NCBI RefSeq assembly: GCF_000373585.1
Contig: NZ_KB891855.1
Location: forward strand, 29,839 to 93,838
Length of the DNA: 64,000 nucleotides
Direction of reading: 5' to 3'
Source: Streptomyces sp. MspMP-M5
GTDB lineage: Bacteria > Actinomycetota > Actinomycetes > Streptomycetales > Streptomycetaceae
The position numbers were made by a program, and so were the translations under genes. Of this stretch, positions 36,318 to 45,319 are shown piece by piece. The notes under the pieces were generated by a model. The model made no database searches, was not told the DNA's origin, and was given only the letters and a program-made list of their open reading frames with translations. Each line of letters begins with the position of its first letter. Within the stretch, counting starts at the first letter, position 1.

Positions 36318-37075
36318 GCGCGATGGTCGAAATCCGGTCCGTGCACAAGAGTTTCGGTGCCGTGGAGGTGCTGCGGGGCATCGACCTGGAGGTGGCGGCC
36401 GGCGAGGTGACGGTGGTGCTCGGCCCGTCCGGATCGGGCAAGTCCACGCTGCTGCGCACCATCAACCACCTGGAGAAGGTCGACAGCGGCTGGATCAGCG
36501 TGGACGGGACGCTGGTCGGATACCGCAGGTCCGGCGACAAGCTGTACGAGCTGCGGGAACGCGAGATCCTCAAGCAGCGCACCGGGATCGGGTTCGTCTT
36601 CCAGAACTTCAACCTCTTCCCGCATCTGACGGTGCTGGAGAACCTCGTCGAGGCACCGGTCGCGGTGCAGCGCCGCCCGCGCGCGCAGGCCGAGGCCACC
36701 GCCCGCCGGCTGCTGGCCCGGGTGGGCCTCGCGGAGAAGGCGGACGCCTACCCCCGGCAGCTCTCCGGCGGCCAGCAGCAGCGGGTCGCCATCGCCCGGG
36801 CGCTCGCCCTGGAACCCCGGCTGCTGCTCTTCGACGAGCCGACCTCGGCGCTCGACCCCGAGCTGGTCGGCGAAGTCCTGGACGTCATCAAGGACTTGGC
36901 GCACCAGGGCACCACCATGATCGTCGTCACCCATGAGATCGGCTTCGCCCGCGAGGTCGCCGACACCGTCGTCTTCATGGACGGCGGACGGATCGTCGAG
37001 CAGGGCCCGCCGGCCCAGGTGCTCGACCACCCGCGCCACGAACGCACCCGCGCCTTCCTCTCGAAGGTCCTGTGA
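36314..37075 (+). CDS. Amino acid ABC transporter ATP-binding protein
   Basis: A 253-aa ATPase energising the importer. Walker [14 protein letters not shown]-loop [13 protein letters not shown], signature [15 protein letters not shown], Walker [15 protein letters not shown] and the switch His in VVTHEIGF are all intact. Sequence is typical of the GlnQ/HisP/TcyN group. ATG 36314 overlaps the upstream permease by 4 nt. Confidence 0.96.
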   Translation: MSAMVEIRSVHKSFGAVEVLRGIDLEVAAGEVTVVLGPSGSGKSTLLRTINHLEKVDSGWISVDGTLVGYRRSGDKLYELREREILKQRTGIGFVFQNFNLFPHLTVLENLVEAPVAVQRRPRAQAEATARRLLARVGLAEKADAYPRQLSGGQQQRVAIARALALEPRLLLFDEPTSALDPELVGEVLDVIKDLAHQGTTMIVVTHEIGFAREVADTVVFMDGGRIVEQGPPAQVLDHPRHERTRAFLSKVL

Positions 37076-37118
37076 CGTGCCCGCCGCCCCCGTACGCCGC
37101 CCGACAAGGAGGCACCCC

Positions 37119-38087
37119 GTGATCCGCCGTACGCTCGCCGCCGTCCTCGCCCTCGCCGCCGGGTCCGTCCTGCTCACCGCCTGCGGCACCGGCGACGCGG
37201 CGAACGCGGAGGTCGCCGCCGGGAACGGCGGCCCGAAGCTCAATATCGGCCCCGACCAGCACCGCATCCGCGGCAGCAAGGACCCGGTGAGCGCCGCGCT
37301 GGTGCCCGCCCGGGTCCGGCGGACCGGCGAACTGCGGATCGGGGTGGGCGCCGAGAGCAGCCCCCCGCTGACCTTCTACGCCACCGACGACACCACCCTC
37401 ATCGGCGTCGAGGAGGACCTGGCCACCCTCGTCGCCGACACCCTCGGGCTGAAGCCGCACTTCGAGCCGCTGTCCTGGGAGAACCTCTTCGTCGGCCTGG
37501 ACAGCGGCAAGCTCGACGCGGTCTTCGCCAACGTCACCGTCACCGAGGAGCGCAAGGAGAAGTACGACTTCGCCACCTACCGCCTCGACCAGCTGGCCAT
37601 GGAGGCCAGGAAGGGCAGCGGCTGGAAGGTGCGCGGCCCCGCGGACGTGGCGGGCCGGACCATCGCCGTCAGCTCCGGCACCAACCAGGAGAAGATCCTC
37701 CTCGACTGGAGCCGGGAGGACGAGAAGGCCGGCCGCAAACCGGTGGACGTCAAGTACTTCCAGAAGCCCTCGGACGTACAGCTCGCGCTCCAATCGGGCC
37801 GGATCGACGGCTACTTCGCCCCGAACCCGACCGTCGCCTACCACGTCGCCACCGCCGGCCGGACCGAGATCGCCGGCACCTTCTCCGGCGGCGGCGCCCA
37901 CCTCCGGGGCGAGATCGCCGCCACCACCCGTAAGGGCAGCGGCCTGGCCGGGGCGTACGCCGCGGCCCTGCGCAAGGTCATCGCCGACGGCCGCTACGGC
38001 CGGGTGCTGGCCCGCTGGGGGCTGTCCGGCGAGGCCGTCGCGACCTCGCGGATCAACCCGCCCGGACTCCCCAGGACCGCCGACTGA
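37119..38087 (+). CDS. ABC transporter substrate-binding lipoprotein 2
   Basis: A 322-aa lipoprotein with lipobox LLTAC (Cys22) and a family 3 solute-binding fold: GELRIGVGAESSPPLTFYA, GVEEDLATLVADTLGL, NLFVGLDSGKLDAVFANVTV (cited in part) and a C-terminal DGRYGRVLARWGLS. It is related to the binding protein on the opposite strand but clearly diverged, so the two may recognise different derivatives. GTG 37119 has AAGGAGG 6 nt upstream. Confidence 0.92.
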   Translation: MIRRTLAAVLALAAGSVLLTACGTGDAANAEVAAGNGGPKLNIGPDQHRIRGSKDPVSAALVPARVRRTGELRIGVGAESSPPLTFYATDDTTLIGVEEDLATLVADTLGLKPHFEPLSWENLFVGLDSGKLDAVFANVTVTEERKEKYDFATYRLDQLAMEARKGSGWKVRGPADVAGRTIAVSSGTNQEKILLDWSREDEKAGRKPVDVKYFQKPSDVQLALQSGRIDGYFAPNPTVAYHVATAGRTEIAGTFSGGGAHLRGEIAATTRKGSGLAGAYAAALRKVIADGRYGRVLARWGLSGEAVATSRINPPGLPRTAD

Positions 38088-38164
38088 ACCCGGCGCCCGG
38101 CCCCGCACCGCACCGACCGGCCCCCGCACCGGCCGCCCCCGTACCGCACAGAAAGGCTCCCACC

Positions 38165-39199
38165 ATGCCCGTACCGCACCACCCGCCGCGGCTGGCCGTC
38201 GCGCTGGACGCCCCGCAGGACCCGCCCCGCCCCGACGCCGGCCACTACACCGCGCTCGCCCGGCTCGCCGAGCGCGGCACCCTGGACTTCGTCACCCTCG
38301 GCGACCGCTTCGGCGGCCCCGGCCCGGACGCCCTCGCGGTGCTCGCCCGGATCGCCCCCGCCACCCGAAGGATCGGGCTGGTCCCGACGGTGACCACCAC
38401 GCACACCGAACCCTTCCACGTCTCCACCGCCGTGGCCACGCTGGACTGGGTCAGCCGCGGCCGGGCCGGCTGGACGGTGGAGGTGTCCACCACCGAGGCC
38501 GAGGCCGCGCTCGTCGGGAGGCGCCCGGCCGCCCCGCCCGCCGAGGTCTGGCCGGAGGCCGGCGAGGTCGCCGAGGTCGCCGGGCGGCTGTGGGACAGCT
38601 GGGAGGACGACGCGGAGATCCGCGACCGGGCCACCGGCCGCTTCGTCGACCGCGACCGGCTCCACTACGTCGACTTCACCGGCCGGTCCTTCTCGGTCCG
38701 CGGGCCGTCCATCGTCCCCCGCCCGCCGCAGGGCCGCCCGGTGACCGTCGTCGACGCGACCGGGGACACCGGCGGGCCCGGGGGAGCGGCCCGCCGGGAG
38801 GTGGCCGCCGCCCGGGCCGATGTCGCGCTGGTCCGGGTCGAGGACCCGCAGACCGCCGGCGCCGCCCGCGCCGCACTGCGCGCGCGGGCCCGGGCGCACG
38901 GCCGCGACCCCGGCGACCTGCTGGTGCTGGCCTCGCTGCCGGTCGAGCTGGAGTCCGCGGCCGACGCCGCCGGCCTCGCCGACCTGCTCGGCGACTGGTA
39001 CGCCCAGGGCGCCGCCGACGGCTTCCACCTGCGCCCCGCCGACCCCGCCCGGGACCTGCCCCGGATCGTCGAGGGCACCGTCCCGCTCCTCCGAGAGCGC
39101 GGTCTGCTCCGCCGCTCCTACGAGGGCACCACCCTGCGCGCCCACCTCGGCCTGCCGCGCCCCGCCAGCATCTACGCCCTCGCCCGGGAGGCTTCCTGA
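38165..39199 (+). CDS. LLM-class flavin-dependent oxidoreductase 1
   Basis: A 344-aa bacterial luciferase-like protein with an FMNH2-dependent monooxygenase fold. LAERGTLDFVTLGDRFG, RIGLVPTVTTTHTEPFHVST (about residues 73-92) and DWVSRGRAGWTVEVSTTEAE (cited in part) align with the NtaA/SnaA/DszA/CmoJ group. It is shorter than usual for that group, with a condensed middle region. It abuts the second LLM gene (TGATG junction), so the two probably form a complex or act in sequence. Confidence 0.85.
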   Translation: MPVPHHPPRLAVALDAPQDPPRPDAGHYTALARLAERGTLDFVTLGDRFGGPGPDALAVLARIAPATRRIGLVPTVTTTHTEPFHVSTAVATLDWVSRGRAGWTVEVSTTEAEAALVGRRPAAPPAEVWPEAGEVAEVAGRLWDSWEDDAEIRDRATGRFVDRDRLHYVDFTGRSFSVRGPSIVPRPPQGRPVTVVDATGDTGGPGGAARREVAAARADVALVRVEDPQTAGAARAALRARARAHGRDPGDLLVLASLPVELESAADAAGLADLLGDWYAQGAADGFHLRPADPARDLPRIVEGTVPLLRERGLLRRSYEGTTLRAHLGLPRPASIYALAREAS

Positions 39200-40569
39200 T
39201 GGGCTCCGACCCCCGCCCGCGCAAGCAGATCCACCTCGCCGCGCACTTCCCCGGCGTCAACAACACCACCGTCTGGGCCGACGCGCCCACCCGTCGCCCG
39301 ACCGCCACCCCGGCAGGAGGGGCTCCGCCCCGCCCCTCTCTCGGCAGCCAGATCGACTTCGCCTCCTTCGAGCACCTGGCGCGCACCGCGGAGCGCGGTC
39401 TGTTCGACTTCTTCTTCCTGGCCGAGGGGCTGCGGCTGCGCGAGCACAAGGGCCGCATCCACGACCTCGACGTGCTCGGCCGGCCCGAGTCGCTCACCGT
39501 GCTGAACGCCCTGGCGGCGGTCACCGAGCGGCTGGGCCTGGCCGGCACGGTCAGCGCCACCTTCAACGAGCCCTACGAACTCGCCCGCCGCATCGCCTCC
39601 CTGGACCACCTCAGCGGCGGCCGGGCCGCCTGGAACGTCGTCACCACCTCCGACGCCTTCACCGGGGAGAACTTCCGCCGCGGCGGCTACCTCGACCGCG
39701 CCGACCGCTACACCCGCGCCGCCGAATTCCTCGCCACCGCACGGGAGTTGTGGGACTCCCGGCCGGACGGCGGGGCGCCGCGCCGGGTCGAGCACCGCGG
39801 GCCGCACTTCACCGTCCGCGGCGAGTTCGCCCTCCCGCGCAGCCCGCAGGGCCACCCCGTCGTCATCCAGGCCGGGGACTCCGCCGAGGGCCGGGAGTTC
39901 GCCGCCTCGGCCGCCGACGTGATCTTCACTCGGCACAGCGGCCTGGAGGCCGGCCGGGCCTTCTACGCCGACGTCAAGCGCCGGCTCCCGGCGTACGGGC
40001 GGCGGCCCGCGGACCTCAAGATCATGCCTGGGGTGACCTTCGTCCTCGGCGACACCGCGGCCGAGGCCCAGGAGGCGGCCGCCGAGATCCGCCGCCGGCA
40101 GGTCTCCCCACAGACCGCGCTGCTCACCCTGGAGCAGGTCTGGGGAGTGGACCTGTCCTCCTACGACCCCGACGGGCCGCTGCCGGAGATCGACCCGGAC
40201 CCGGACGGCGAGCTGGCCCGGGGCCGGGTCCGGATCGCCGACCCGCGGGCCGTCGCGGACAAGTGGCGGGCGCTCTCCCGCGCCAAGGGGCTGTCCATCC
40301 GGGAGACCGTCATCGAGACCACCGGGCGGCAGTCCTTCGTCGGCACCCCGGAGAGCGTCGCCCGCGAGATGGACGCCTTCGTGCAGAGCGACGCCGCCGA
40401 CGGCTTCATCCTCGTCCCGCACCTCACCCCCGGCGGCCTCGACCCGTTCGTGGCGCGGGTCGTCCCGCTGCTCCAGGAACGCGGCGTCTTCCGCACGGAA
40501 TACACCGGGACCACCCTGCGCTCCCACCTGGGGCTGCCGGAACCGGCGCGCCCCGCACGGAAGGACTGA
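39199..40569 (+). CDS. LLM-class flavin-dependent monooxygenase 2 (NtaA/SnaA/DszA group)
   Basis: A 456-aa FMNH2-dependent monooxygenase. It has the family N-terminus KQIHLAAHFPGVNNTTVW, FLAEGLRLREHKGRIHDLDV (positions about 74-93), SATFNEPYELARRIASLDHLSGGR and WNVVTTSDAFTGENFRRGG in order. It is closest by eye to enzymes that cleave N- or S-substituted compounds (nitrilotriacetate, dibenzothiophene sulfone, S-modified N-acetylcysteine). No flavin reductase is recognisable in the operon unless the FAD/NAD(P) protein serves. Confidence 0.9.
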   Translation: MGSDPRPRKQIHLAAHFPGVNNTTVWADAPTRRPTATPAGGAPPRPSLGSQIDFASFEHLARTAERGLFDFFFLAEGLRLREHKGRIHDLDVLGRPESLTVLNALAAVTERLGLAGTVSATFNEPYELARRIASLDHLSGGRAAWNVVTTSDAFTGENFRRGGYLDRADRYTRAAEFLATARELWDSRPDGGAPRRVEHRGPHFTVRGEFALPRSPQGHPVVIQAGDSAEGREFAASAADVIFTRHSGLEAGRAFYADVKRRLPAYGRRPADLKIMPGVTFVLGDTAAEAQEAAAEIRRRQVSPQTALLTLEQVWGVDLSSYDPDGPLPEIDPDPDGELARGRVRIADPRAVADKWRALSRAKGLSIRETVIETTGRQSFVGTPESVAREMDAFVQSDAADGFILVPHLTPGGLDPFVARVVPLLQERGVFRTEYTGTTLRSHLGLPEPARPARKD

Positions 40570-40570
40570 G

Positions 40571-41377
40571 ATGACCAGCAGCACGACCCCGCCGGACGCC
40601 GCCCGGGCGTGGCAGGAGTGGCACGAGGGGCGCCTGGCCGCGGTCACCGGCCCGTACGGCCCGCTCGCGCTCGCCGGCACCCACTGGCTCGCCGACCACC
40701 CCGACGGCCGGATCGACGGGCTGCCGGGGCGCTGGACGGCCGCCGCCGACGGCACCGCGGTGGTCCTGGAGGCCGCGCCCGGGGACGGCCTCACCGTGGA
40801 CGGCGCACCGGCCGCTGGCGTCCACCGGCTCGACCAGGACGCCGGGCCGGCGGCCGCCCGGGTCCGCCACGGGGCGCGCCGCCTGGTGGTGCTGCACCGC
40901 GAGGGGCTGTGGGCGGTCCGCGACTTCGACCCGGAGTCCCCGGCCCGGCGCGCCTTCGCCGGCCTCGACGCCCATCCGTATGACGAGCGCTGGGTGCGGC
41001 CGGGCCTGTTCCGCCCGTACGCCGCGCGGCGGACGGTCCAGGTGACCAACGCCGACGGGCGGGAGCGGGGCCTCGTCCTGGGCGGGGAGCTGGCCTTCAC
41101 CCTCGACGGCGACGAGCACACCCTCCAGGTCGCGGTGGAGCCGGACGGCTCGCTGTGGGCGGTGCTGGCCGACGCCGGCAGCGGCACCGACGGCTATCGC
41201 TTCCGCTTCCTGCGGCCGCCCGCGCCGGCCGCCGACGGCACCGTGCCGGTCGATCTGAACCGCACCCAGTTGCCGCCGTGCGCCTTCGCCGACCACTTCC
41301 TCTGCCCCTTCCCGCCGCCCGGCAACACCCTGCCGTTCGCCCTGCGGGCGGGGGAGCGGAGCGCGCGCTTCCACTGA
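40571..41377 (+). CDS. DUF1684 protein
   Basis: A 268-aa soluble protein of the DUF1684 family. The hallmark C-terminal block is VDLNRTQLPPCAFADHFLCP then FPPPGNTLPFAL, and the N-terminus WQEWHEGRLAAVTGPYGPLAL is also typical. Two Cys and several His/Asp near the C-terminus might bind metal, though no function is established. Start 1 nt after the LLM stop, last gene of the operon, followed by a terminator. Confidence 0.85.
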   Translation: MTSSTTPPDAARAWQEWHEGRLAAVTGPYGPLALAGTHWLADHPDGRIDGLPGRWTAAADGTAVVLEAAPGDGLTVDGAPAAGVHRLDQDAGPAAARVRHGARRLVVLHREGLWAVRDFDPESPARRAFAGLDAHPYDERWVRPGLFRPYAARRTVQVTNADGRERGLVLGGELAFTLDGDEHTLQVAVEPDGSLWAVLADAGSGTDGYRFRFLRPPAPAADGTVPVDLNRTQLPPCAFADHFLCPFPPPGNTLPFALRAGERSARFH

Positions 41378-41429
41378 GCCGGACCCCGCCCCACCGCGCC
41401 GGACGCCGTCCCCACGGGCGGGGCCTGAC

Positions 41430-41461
41430 GCCCCGGCAGTCCCCAACCCGGCTGCCGGGGC
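41430..41461 (+). terminator. Terminator after the importer-monooxygenase operon
   Basis: GCCCCGGCAG (41430-41439) pairs perfectly with CTGCCGGGGC (41452-41461) across a 12-nt loop. The remaining 216 nt to the protease start hold no gene. Confidence 0.7.
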
Positions 41462-41677
41462 GGCGCGTTGGGGGCGCCCGGTGGTAGTGGTGCGCGGGCG
41501 CGGAATCGGGTCCTCCCTCTTGCGCGGCGGGGCGCCGCCCCCGAGACTCCCGCCCAGGAGCGTTTGTCAGGGGCACGCAAAGAAATGCGGGGGCCTCCCC
41601 TGCACGCGTCCGCGCGCCCCTCGGCTGCGCCTCACCGGCCGCCCACCGGCGGCCCCCGATCCCCCTCGGAGGAATCA

Positions 41678-42586
41678 GTGAGGAACGAGCGCACCACCCC
41701 CCGCAGCGGCGTGGCGAGACGCACCCGGCTGATCGCCGTGGCGTCCGGACTGGTGGCGGTCGGCGCCGTCGCCGTCCCGTCCGCCGCCGGCGCCCAGACC
41801 CCCGCCCCTGAAACGTTCAGCGCCGCCCGTCTCACCGCCGCGAGTGACGCGGTCCGCGCCGCGGACGTCGCGGGCACCGCCTGGCAGATCGACCCGGCGA
41901 CCCACACCCTGGTGGTCACCGCCGACAGCACCGTCTCCACGGCCCGGCTCGGCAGGATCCGGCAGGCCGCGGGGAGCAACGCCGGCGCGCTCCGGATCGA
42001 GCGCACCGCGGGCAGGTTCCGCAAGCTGATCTCCGGCGGCGACGCCATCTACGCACCCAGCTGGCGCTGCTCGCTCGGCTTCAACGTCCGCAGCGGCAGC
42101 ACCTATTACTTCCTGACGGCGGGTCACTGCACCCAGGGCAAACCGCCGTGGTACACCAACTCCTCCGACTCCACCAGCATCGGCCCGACCACCGGCTCCA
42201 GCTTCCCCGGCAACGACTACGGCATCGTGAAGTACACCAACGGCTCGCTGGCGCACGCCGGCACGGTCGGCAGCCAGGACATCACCAGCGCCGGGAACCC
42301 CACGGTCGGCCAGACCGTCACCCGCCGGGGCTCCACCACCGGCGTGCACCGCGGCAGGGTCACCGCCCTGAACGCCACGGTGAACTACGGCAACGGCGAC
42401 ATCGTCTCCGGCCTCATCCGGACCACGGTCTGCGCCGAACCCGGCGACAGCGGCGGCCCCCTCTACGCCGGCACCAAGGCGCTGGGACTGACCTCCGGCG
42501 GCAGCGGCGACTGCACCAGCGGCGGCACCACCTTCTTCCAGCCCGTCACCGAGGCCCTCAGCGCCTACGGCGTGAGCGTCTACTGA
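41678..42586 (+). CDS. Streptogrisin-type secreted serine protease 1
   Basis: A 302-aa preproenzyme of the S1 (chymotrypsin-fold, streptogrisin/alpha-lytic) family. It has a signal peptide (core [22 protein letters not shown]), a propeptide of about 75 residues, and a mature enzyme from ISGGDAIY. The catalytic triad is His150 (TAGHC), Asp180 (GNDYGIV) and Ser258 (GDSGGPL). Cys pairs flank His150 and the C-terminal SGDCTSGG as in streptogrisins. GTG 41678 has GGAGGA 4 nt upstream. S1-pocket residues suggest chymotrypsin-like preference, but this is not certain. Confidence 0.93.
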   Translation: MRNERTTPRSGVARRTRLIAVASGLVAVGAVAVPSAAGAQTPAPETFSAARLTAASDAVRAADVAGTAWQIDPATHTLVVTADSTVSTARLGRIRQAAGSNAGALRIERTAGRFRKLISGGDAIYAPSWRCSLGFNVRSGSTYYFLTAGHCTQGKPPWYTNSSDSTSIGPTTGSSFPGNDYGIVKYTNGSLAHAGTVGSQDITSAGNPTVGQTVTRRGSTTGVHRGRVTALNATVNYGNGDIVSGLIRTTVCAEPGDSGGPLYAGTKALGLTSGGSGDCTSGGTTFFQPVTEALSAYGVSVY

Positions 42587-42620
42587 CCGGCTGATCCCGC
42601 CCGGTCCCCAAGGCGGCGAA

Positions 42621-42650
42621 GGGTCCCTGCCGACCGGTCGGCAGGGACCC
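42621..42650. terminator. Terminator after protease 1
   Basis: GGGTCCCTGCCGACC followed immediately by its exact reverse complement, 15-bp arms. Confidence 0.75.
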
Positions 42651-42766
42651 GGCGGCGGGCCTGCCGGAAGCCTCGACCGGCCTTATGGGCCGGGTCGCCG
42701 GGCCGGGCCTACCATGGGAGGCACAGGCAACCTGGGCGACGCGACGGCACATGTCAGGGGGCCGTG

Positions 42767-43753
42767 ATGGTCGAAGAAGTGGTGGCGGCCGCAGTGGCGC
42801 TGGCCTGCGCGGGGACGGTCTATCTGATGGCCGCGGCACGGGTGGTCAAGCAGTACGAGCGCGGTGTGGTGCTGCGCCTGGGACGGCTGACCTCGACGGT
42901 GCGCGACCCGGGCTTCACCATGATCATTCCCGGCGTCGACCGGATGCGGAAAGTCAACATGCAGATCGTCACGATGCCGGTGCCGGCCCAGGAGGGCATC
43001 ACCCGGGACAACGTCACGGTCCGGGTCGACGCGGTGGTCTACTTCAAGGTCGTGGACGCCGCCGACGCGATCGTCCGGGTCGAGGACTACCGCTTCGCGG
43101 TCTCCCAGATGGCGCAGACCTCGCTGCGGTCGATCATCGGCAAGAGCGAGCTGGACGATCTGCTGTCCAACCGCGAGAAGCTCAACCAGGGCCTGGAGCT
43201 GATGATGGACAGCCCGGCCATCGGCTGGGGCGTGAGCGTCGACCGGGTCGAGATCAAGGACGTCTCGCTGCCGGAGACGATGAAGCGCTCGATGGCCCGC
43301 CAGGCGGAGGCCACCCGGGACCGCCGGGCCCGGGTGATCAACGCCGACGCCGAGCTCCAGGCGTCGCGGAAGCTGGCGGAGGCCGCGGCGGCCATGTCCG
43401 ACCAGCCCGCCGCGCTGCAACTGCGGCTGCTGCAGACGGTGGTGGCGGTCGCCGCCGAGAAGAACTCCACCCTCGTCCTGCCCTTCCCCGTGGAGCTGCT
43501 GCGGTTCCTGGAGCGCTCCGGCCTCCAGGCCCAGGCGCAGACCGCGCACACGGAGGCGGAGACCGAACGCGCCCGCGCGCAGCGGCCGGAGACCCCCGAC
43601 GCGGCCCCGGCCCCGGCGGCTCCGGAGGCCCCGACCCCGCCTCCGGCCCCGGCCCCGGTGGAGGACGGCCACGTCGCCCCGGTGGAGAACGGCCACGTCG
43701 ACGACGCCCTGCCGGCGCTGGAGGACCTCCCGGAGGCCGAGAACCTCCCGTAG
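42767..43753 (+). CDS. SPFH/Band 7 (stomatin-like) membrane protein
   Basis: A 328-aa membrane-anchored scaffold of the stomatin/prohibitin class. One N-terminal hydrophobic helix (VAAAVALACAGTVYLMAAA) is followed by VVKQYERGVVLRLGRL, IIPGVDRMRKVNMQIVTMPV (about residues 46-65), VRVDAVVYFKVVD, LRSIIGKSELDDLLSNR and RQAEATRDRRARVI, all classic SPFH. A Pro/Ala-rich tail of about 60 residues follows. AGGGGG lies 5 nt before ATG 42767; GTG 42764 is also possible. It has its own terminator and sits between two protease genes without obvious link. Confidence 0.9.
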   Translation: MVEEVVAAAVALACAGTVYLMAAARVVKQYERGVVLRLGRLTSTVRDPGFTMIIPGVDRMRKVNMQIVTMPVPAQEGITRDNVTVRVDAVVYFKVVDAADAIVRVEDYRFAVSQMAQTSLRSIIGKSELDDLLSNREKLNQGLELMMDSPAIGWGVSVDRVEIKDVSLPETMKRSMARQAEATRDRRARVINADAELQASRKLAEAAAAMSDQPAALQLRLLQTVVAVAAEKNSTLVLPFPVELLRFLERSGLQAQAQTAHTEAETERARAQRPETPDAAPAPAAPEAPTPPPAPAPVEDGHVAPVENGHVDDALPALEDLPEAENLP

Positions 43754-43776
43754 CGCCCGGGGTGCTGCCACTCCTC

Positions 43777-43813
43777 CCCCCGGTTTTCCGCTTCCGCCGC
43801 GGAAAACCGGGGG
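43777..43813 (+). terminator. Terminator after the SPFH gene
   Basis: CCCCCGGTTTTCCGC (43777-43791) and its complement (43799-43813) with a 7-nt loop, followed by TCGTTTT. Confidence 0.85.
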
Positions 43814-44138
43814 TCGTTTTCCGGACAGGTGCGACCCTCACACTTCGCGCGCCCCCGGCGGCGCCGTCCGCCCTCTGATGTCCGCACTCGGGATACGGAC
43901 GCGCGCATATCGGTGTGAACGACTCGTGCCGAAAACGTGAACTCCCGTACCGGAGACCGGAACCCGGTCTTGTGCACGAGTGGGACGGATGGGAATACTC
44001 GGCTCCGTTGGCATGGACGCGACGCTCCGCGGCGGCCGCCACGGAGCCGACCCGTCCGTGCCGGGTACTCGCACCTCACTCTCGGGCCCGCCCGACTCCC
44101 CACAGTCCCGGGCCCATCCCCCCACGGGAGGCACTGAG
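43814..44138 (+). other. 325-nt upstream region of protease 2
   Basis: No gene seen. ACTCGTGC (43922-43929) and GCACGAGT (43974-43981) form an 8-bp inverted repeat 44 nt apart, which could be a regulatory site or a long-range hairpin. The rest shows no recognised motif. Confidence 0.3.
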
Positions 44139-45203
44139 TTGACGCACCGACGCATACCCCACCGCCGCGCGATGCTGGCCGGCGCGGGCGCGCTCGCGCT
44201 CGCCGCCACCGCGACCGTCACCCTCGCCAACGCCCACGCGGCCCCCGCCCCCACGGTGGCCAGTCTCTCCCCGGCCGCGGCGACCACCCTGGCGTCCCAG
44301 CTCAAGTCCGGTACGGCCGGCGCGTTCTACGACGCGCAGGACCGGAAGCTGGTCGTCAACGTGGTGGACGAGGCGTCCGCCGCGGCCGTCCGGGCCAAGG
44401 GCGCGGAGGCGAGAATCGTCAAGCACTCGATGGCCCAGCTCGACGCGGCCCGGCAGACGCTGAAGGACCGGGCGACGATCCCCGGCACCGCCTGGGCGAT
44501 GGACCCCAGGGCCAACAAGGTCGTGGTGTCCGCCGACCGCACGGTCACCGGCGCCAAGCTGGACCGGCTCACCAAGGTCGCCAGGAGCCTCGGCGACACC
44601 GTCGAACTGCGGCGCACCCAGGGCGAGTTCAAACCCCTCATCGCCGGCGGCGACGCGATCTGGGGCAGCAGCGCCCGCTGCTCGCTCGGCTTCAACGTGA
44701 CCAAGGGCGGCCAGCCGTACATCCTGACCGCCGGCCACTGCGGCAACGCCGTCAAGGAGTGGTCCGACCAGCAGGGCGGCCAGACGATCGCGACCACCGA
44801 GGACTCCAAGTTCCCCGGTAACGACTACTCGATCGCCAAGTACACCGGCAACACCGACCACCCCAGCGAGGTCGACCTCTACAACGGCAGCACCCAGAAG
44901 ATCACCAAGGCCGCGGACGCCACCGTCGGCGAGAAGGTGAAGCGGTCCGGCAGCACCACCCAGGTGCACGACGGCACCGTCAAGGCGCTGAACGCCAGCG
45001 TCAACTACCAGGAGGGCACGGTCAACGGTCTGATCCAGACCGATGTCTGCGCCGAGCCCGGTGACAGCGGCGGCGCCCTCTTCGACGGCGAGAGCGCCCT
45101 CGGCCTCACCTCCGGCGGCAGCGGTGACTGCAGCCAGGGCGGCGAGACCTTCTTCCAGCCGGTGCCGGCCGCCCTCCAGGCGACGGGCACGCAGATCGGC
45201 TGA
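44139..45203 (+). CDS. Streptogrisin-type secreted serine protease 2
   Basis: A 354-aa preproprotease related to protease 1 but with a longer propeptide (about 130 residues). TTG 44139 is chosen because GGGAGG ends 7 nt upstream. The signal region starts with Arg-rich residues (THRRIPHRRAML) before AGAGALALAATATVTL. Mature enzyme begins near IAGGDAIW. Triad His200 (TAGHC), Asp229 (GNDYSIA), Ser310 (GDSGGAL). Conserved Cys near RCSLGF, GHC, DVCAEP and SGDCSQGG. The twin Arg pairs are not a clean Tat motif, so Sec export is assumed. Confidence 0.92.
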   Translation: MTHRRIPHRRAMLAGAGALALAATATVTLANAHAAPAPTVASLSPAAATTLASQLKSGTAGAFYDAQDRKLVVNVVDEASAAAVRAKGAEARIVKHSMAQLDAARQTLKDRATIPGTAWAMDPRANKVVVSADRTVTGAKLDRLTKVARSLGDTVELRRTQGEFKPLIAGGDAIWGSSARCSLGFNVTKGGQPYILTAGHCGNAVKEWSDQQGGQTIATTEDSKFPGNDYSIAKYTGNTDHPSEVDLYNGSTQKITKAADATVGEKVKRSGSTTQVHDGTVKALNASVNYQEGTVNGLIQTDVCAEPGDSGGALFDGESALGLTSGGSGDCSQGGETFFQPVPAALQATGTQIG

Positions 45204-45238
45204 ACCGAACGGCCGATCGGCTCCGGCCAACGGCACGA

Positions 45239-45275
45239 ACCGGCCCCCGGACGCTCTCCTCGTCCGGGGGCCGGT
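45239..45275. terminator. Bidirectional terminator
   Basis: ACCGGCCCCCGGACG (45239-45253) and its complement (45261-45275) with loop CTCTCCT, between protease 2 and the convergent inhibitor gene. Confidence 0.85.
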
Positions 45276-45319
45276 GCCGTTCCGTCACGTCGACGCGTCG
45301 TTGCGCCGGCGCACCGGTT

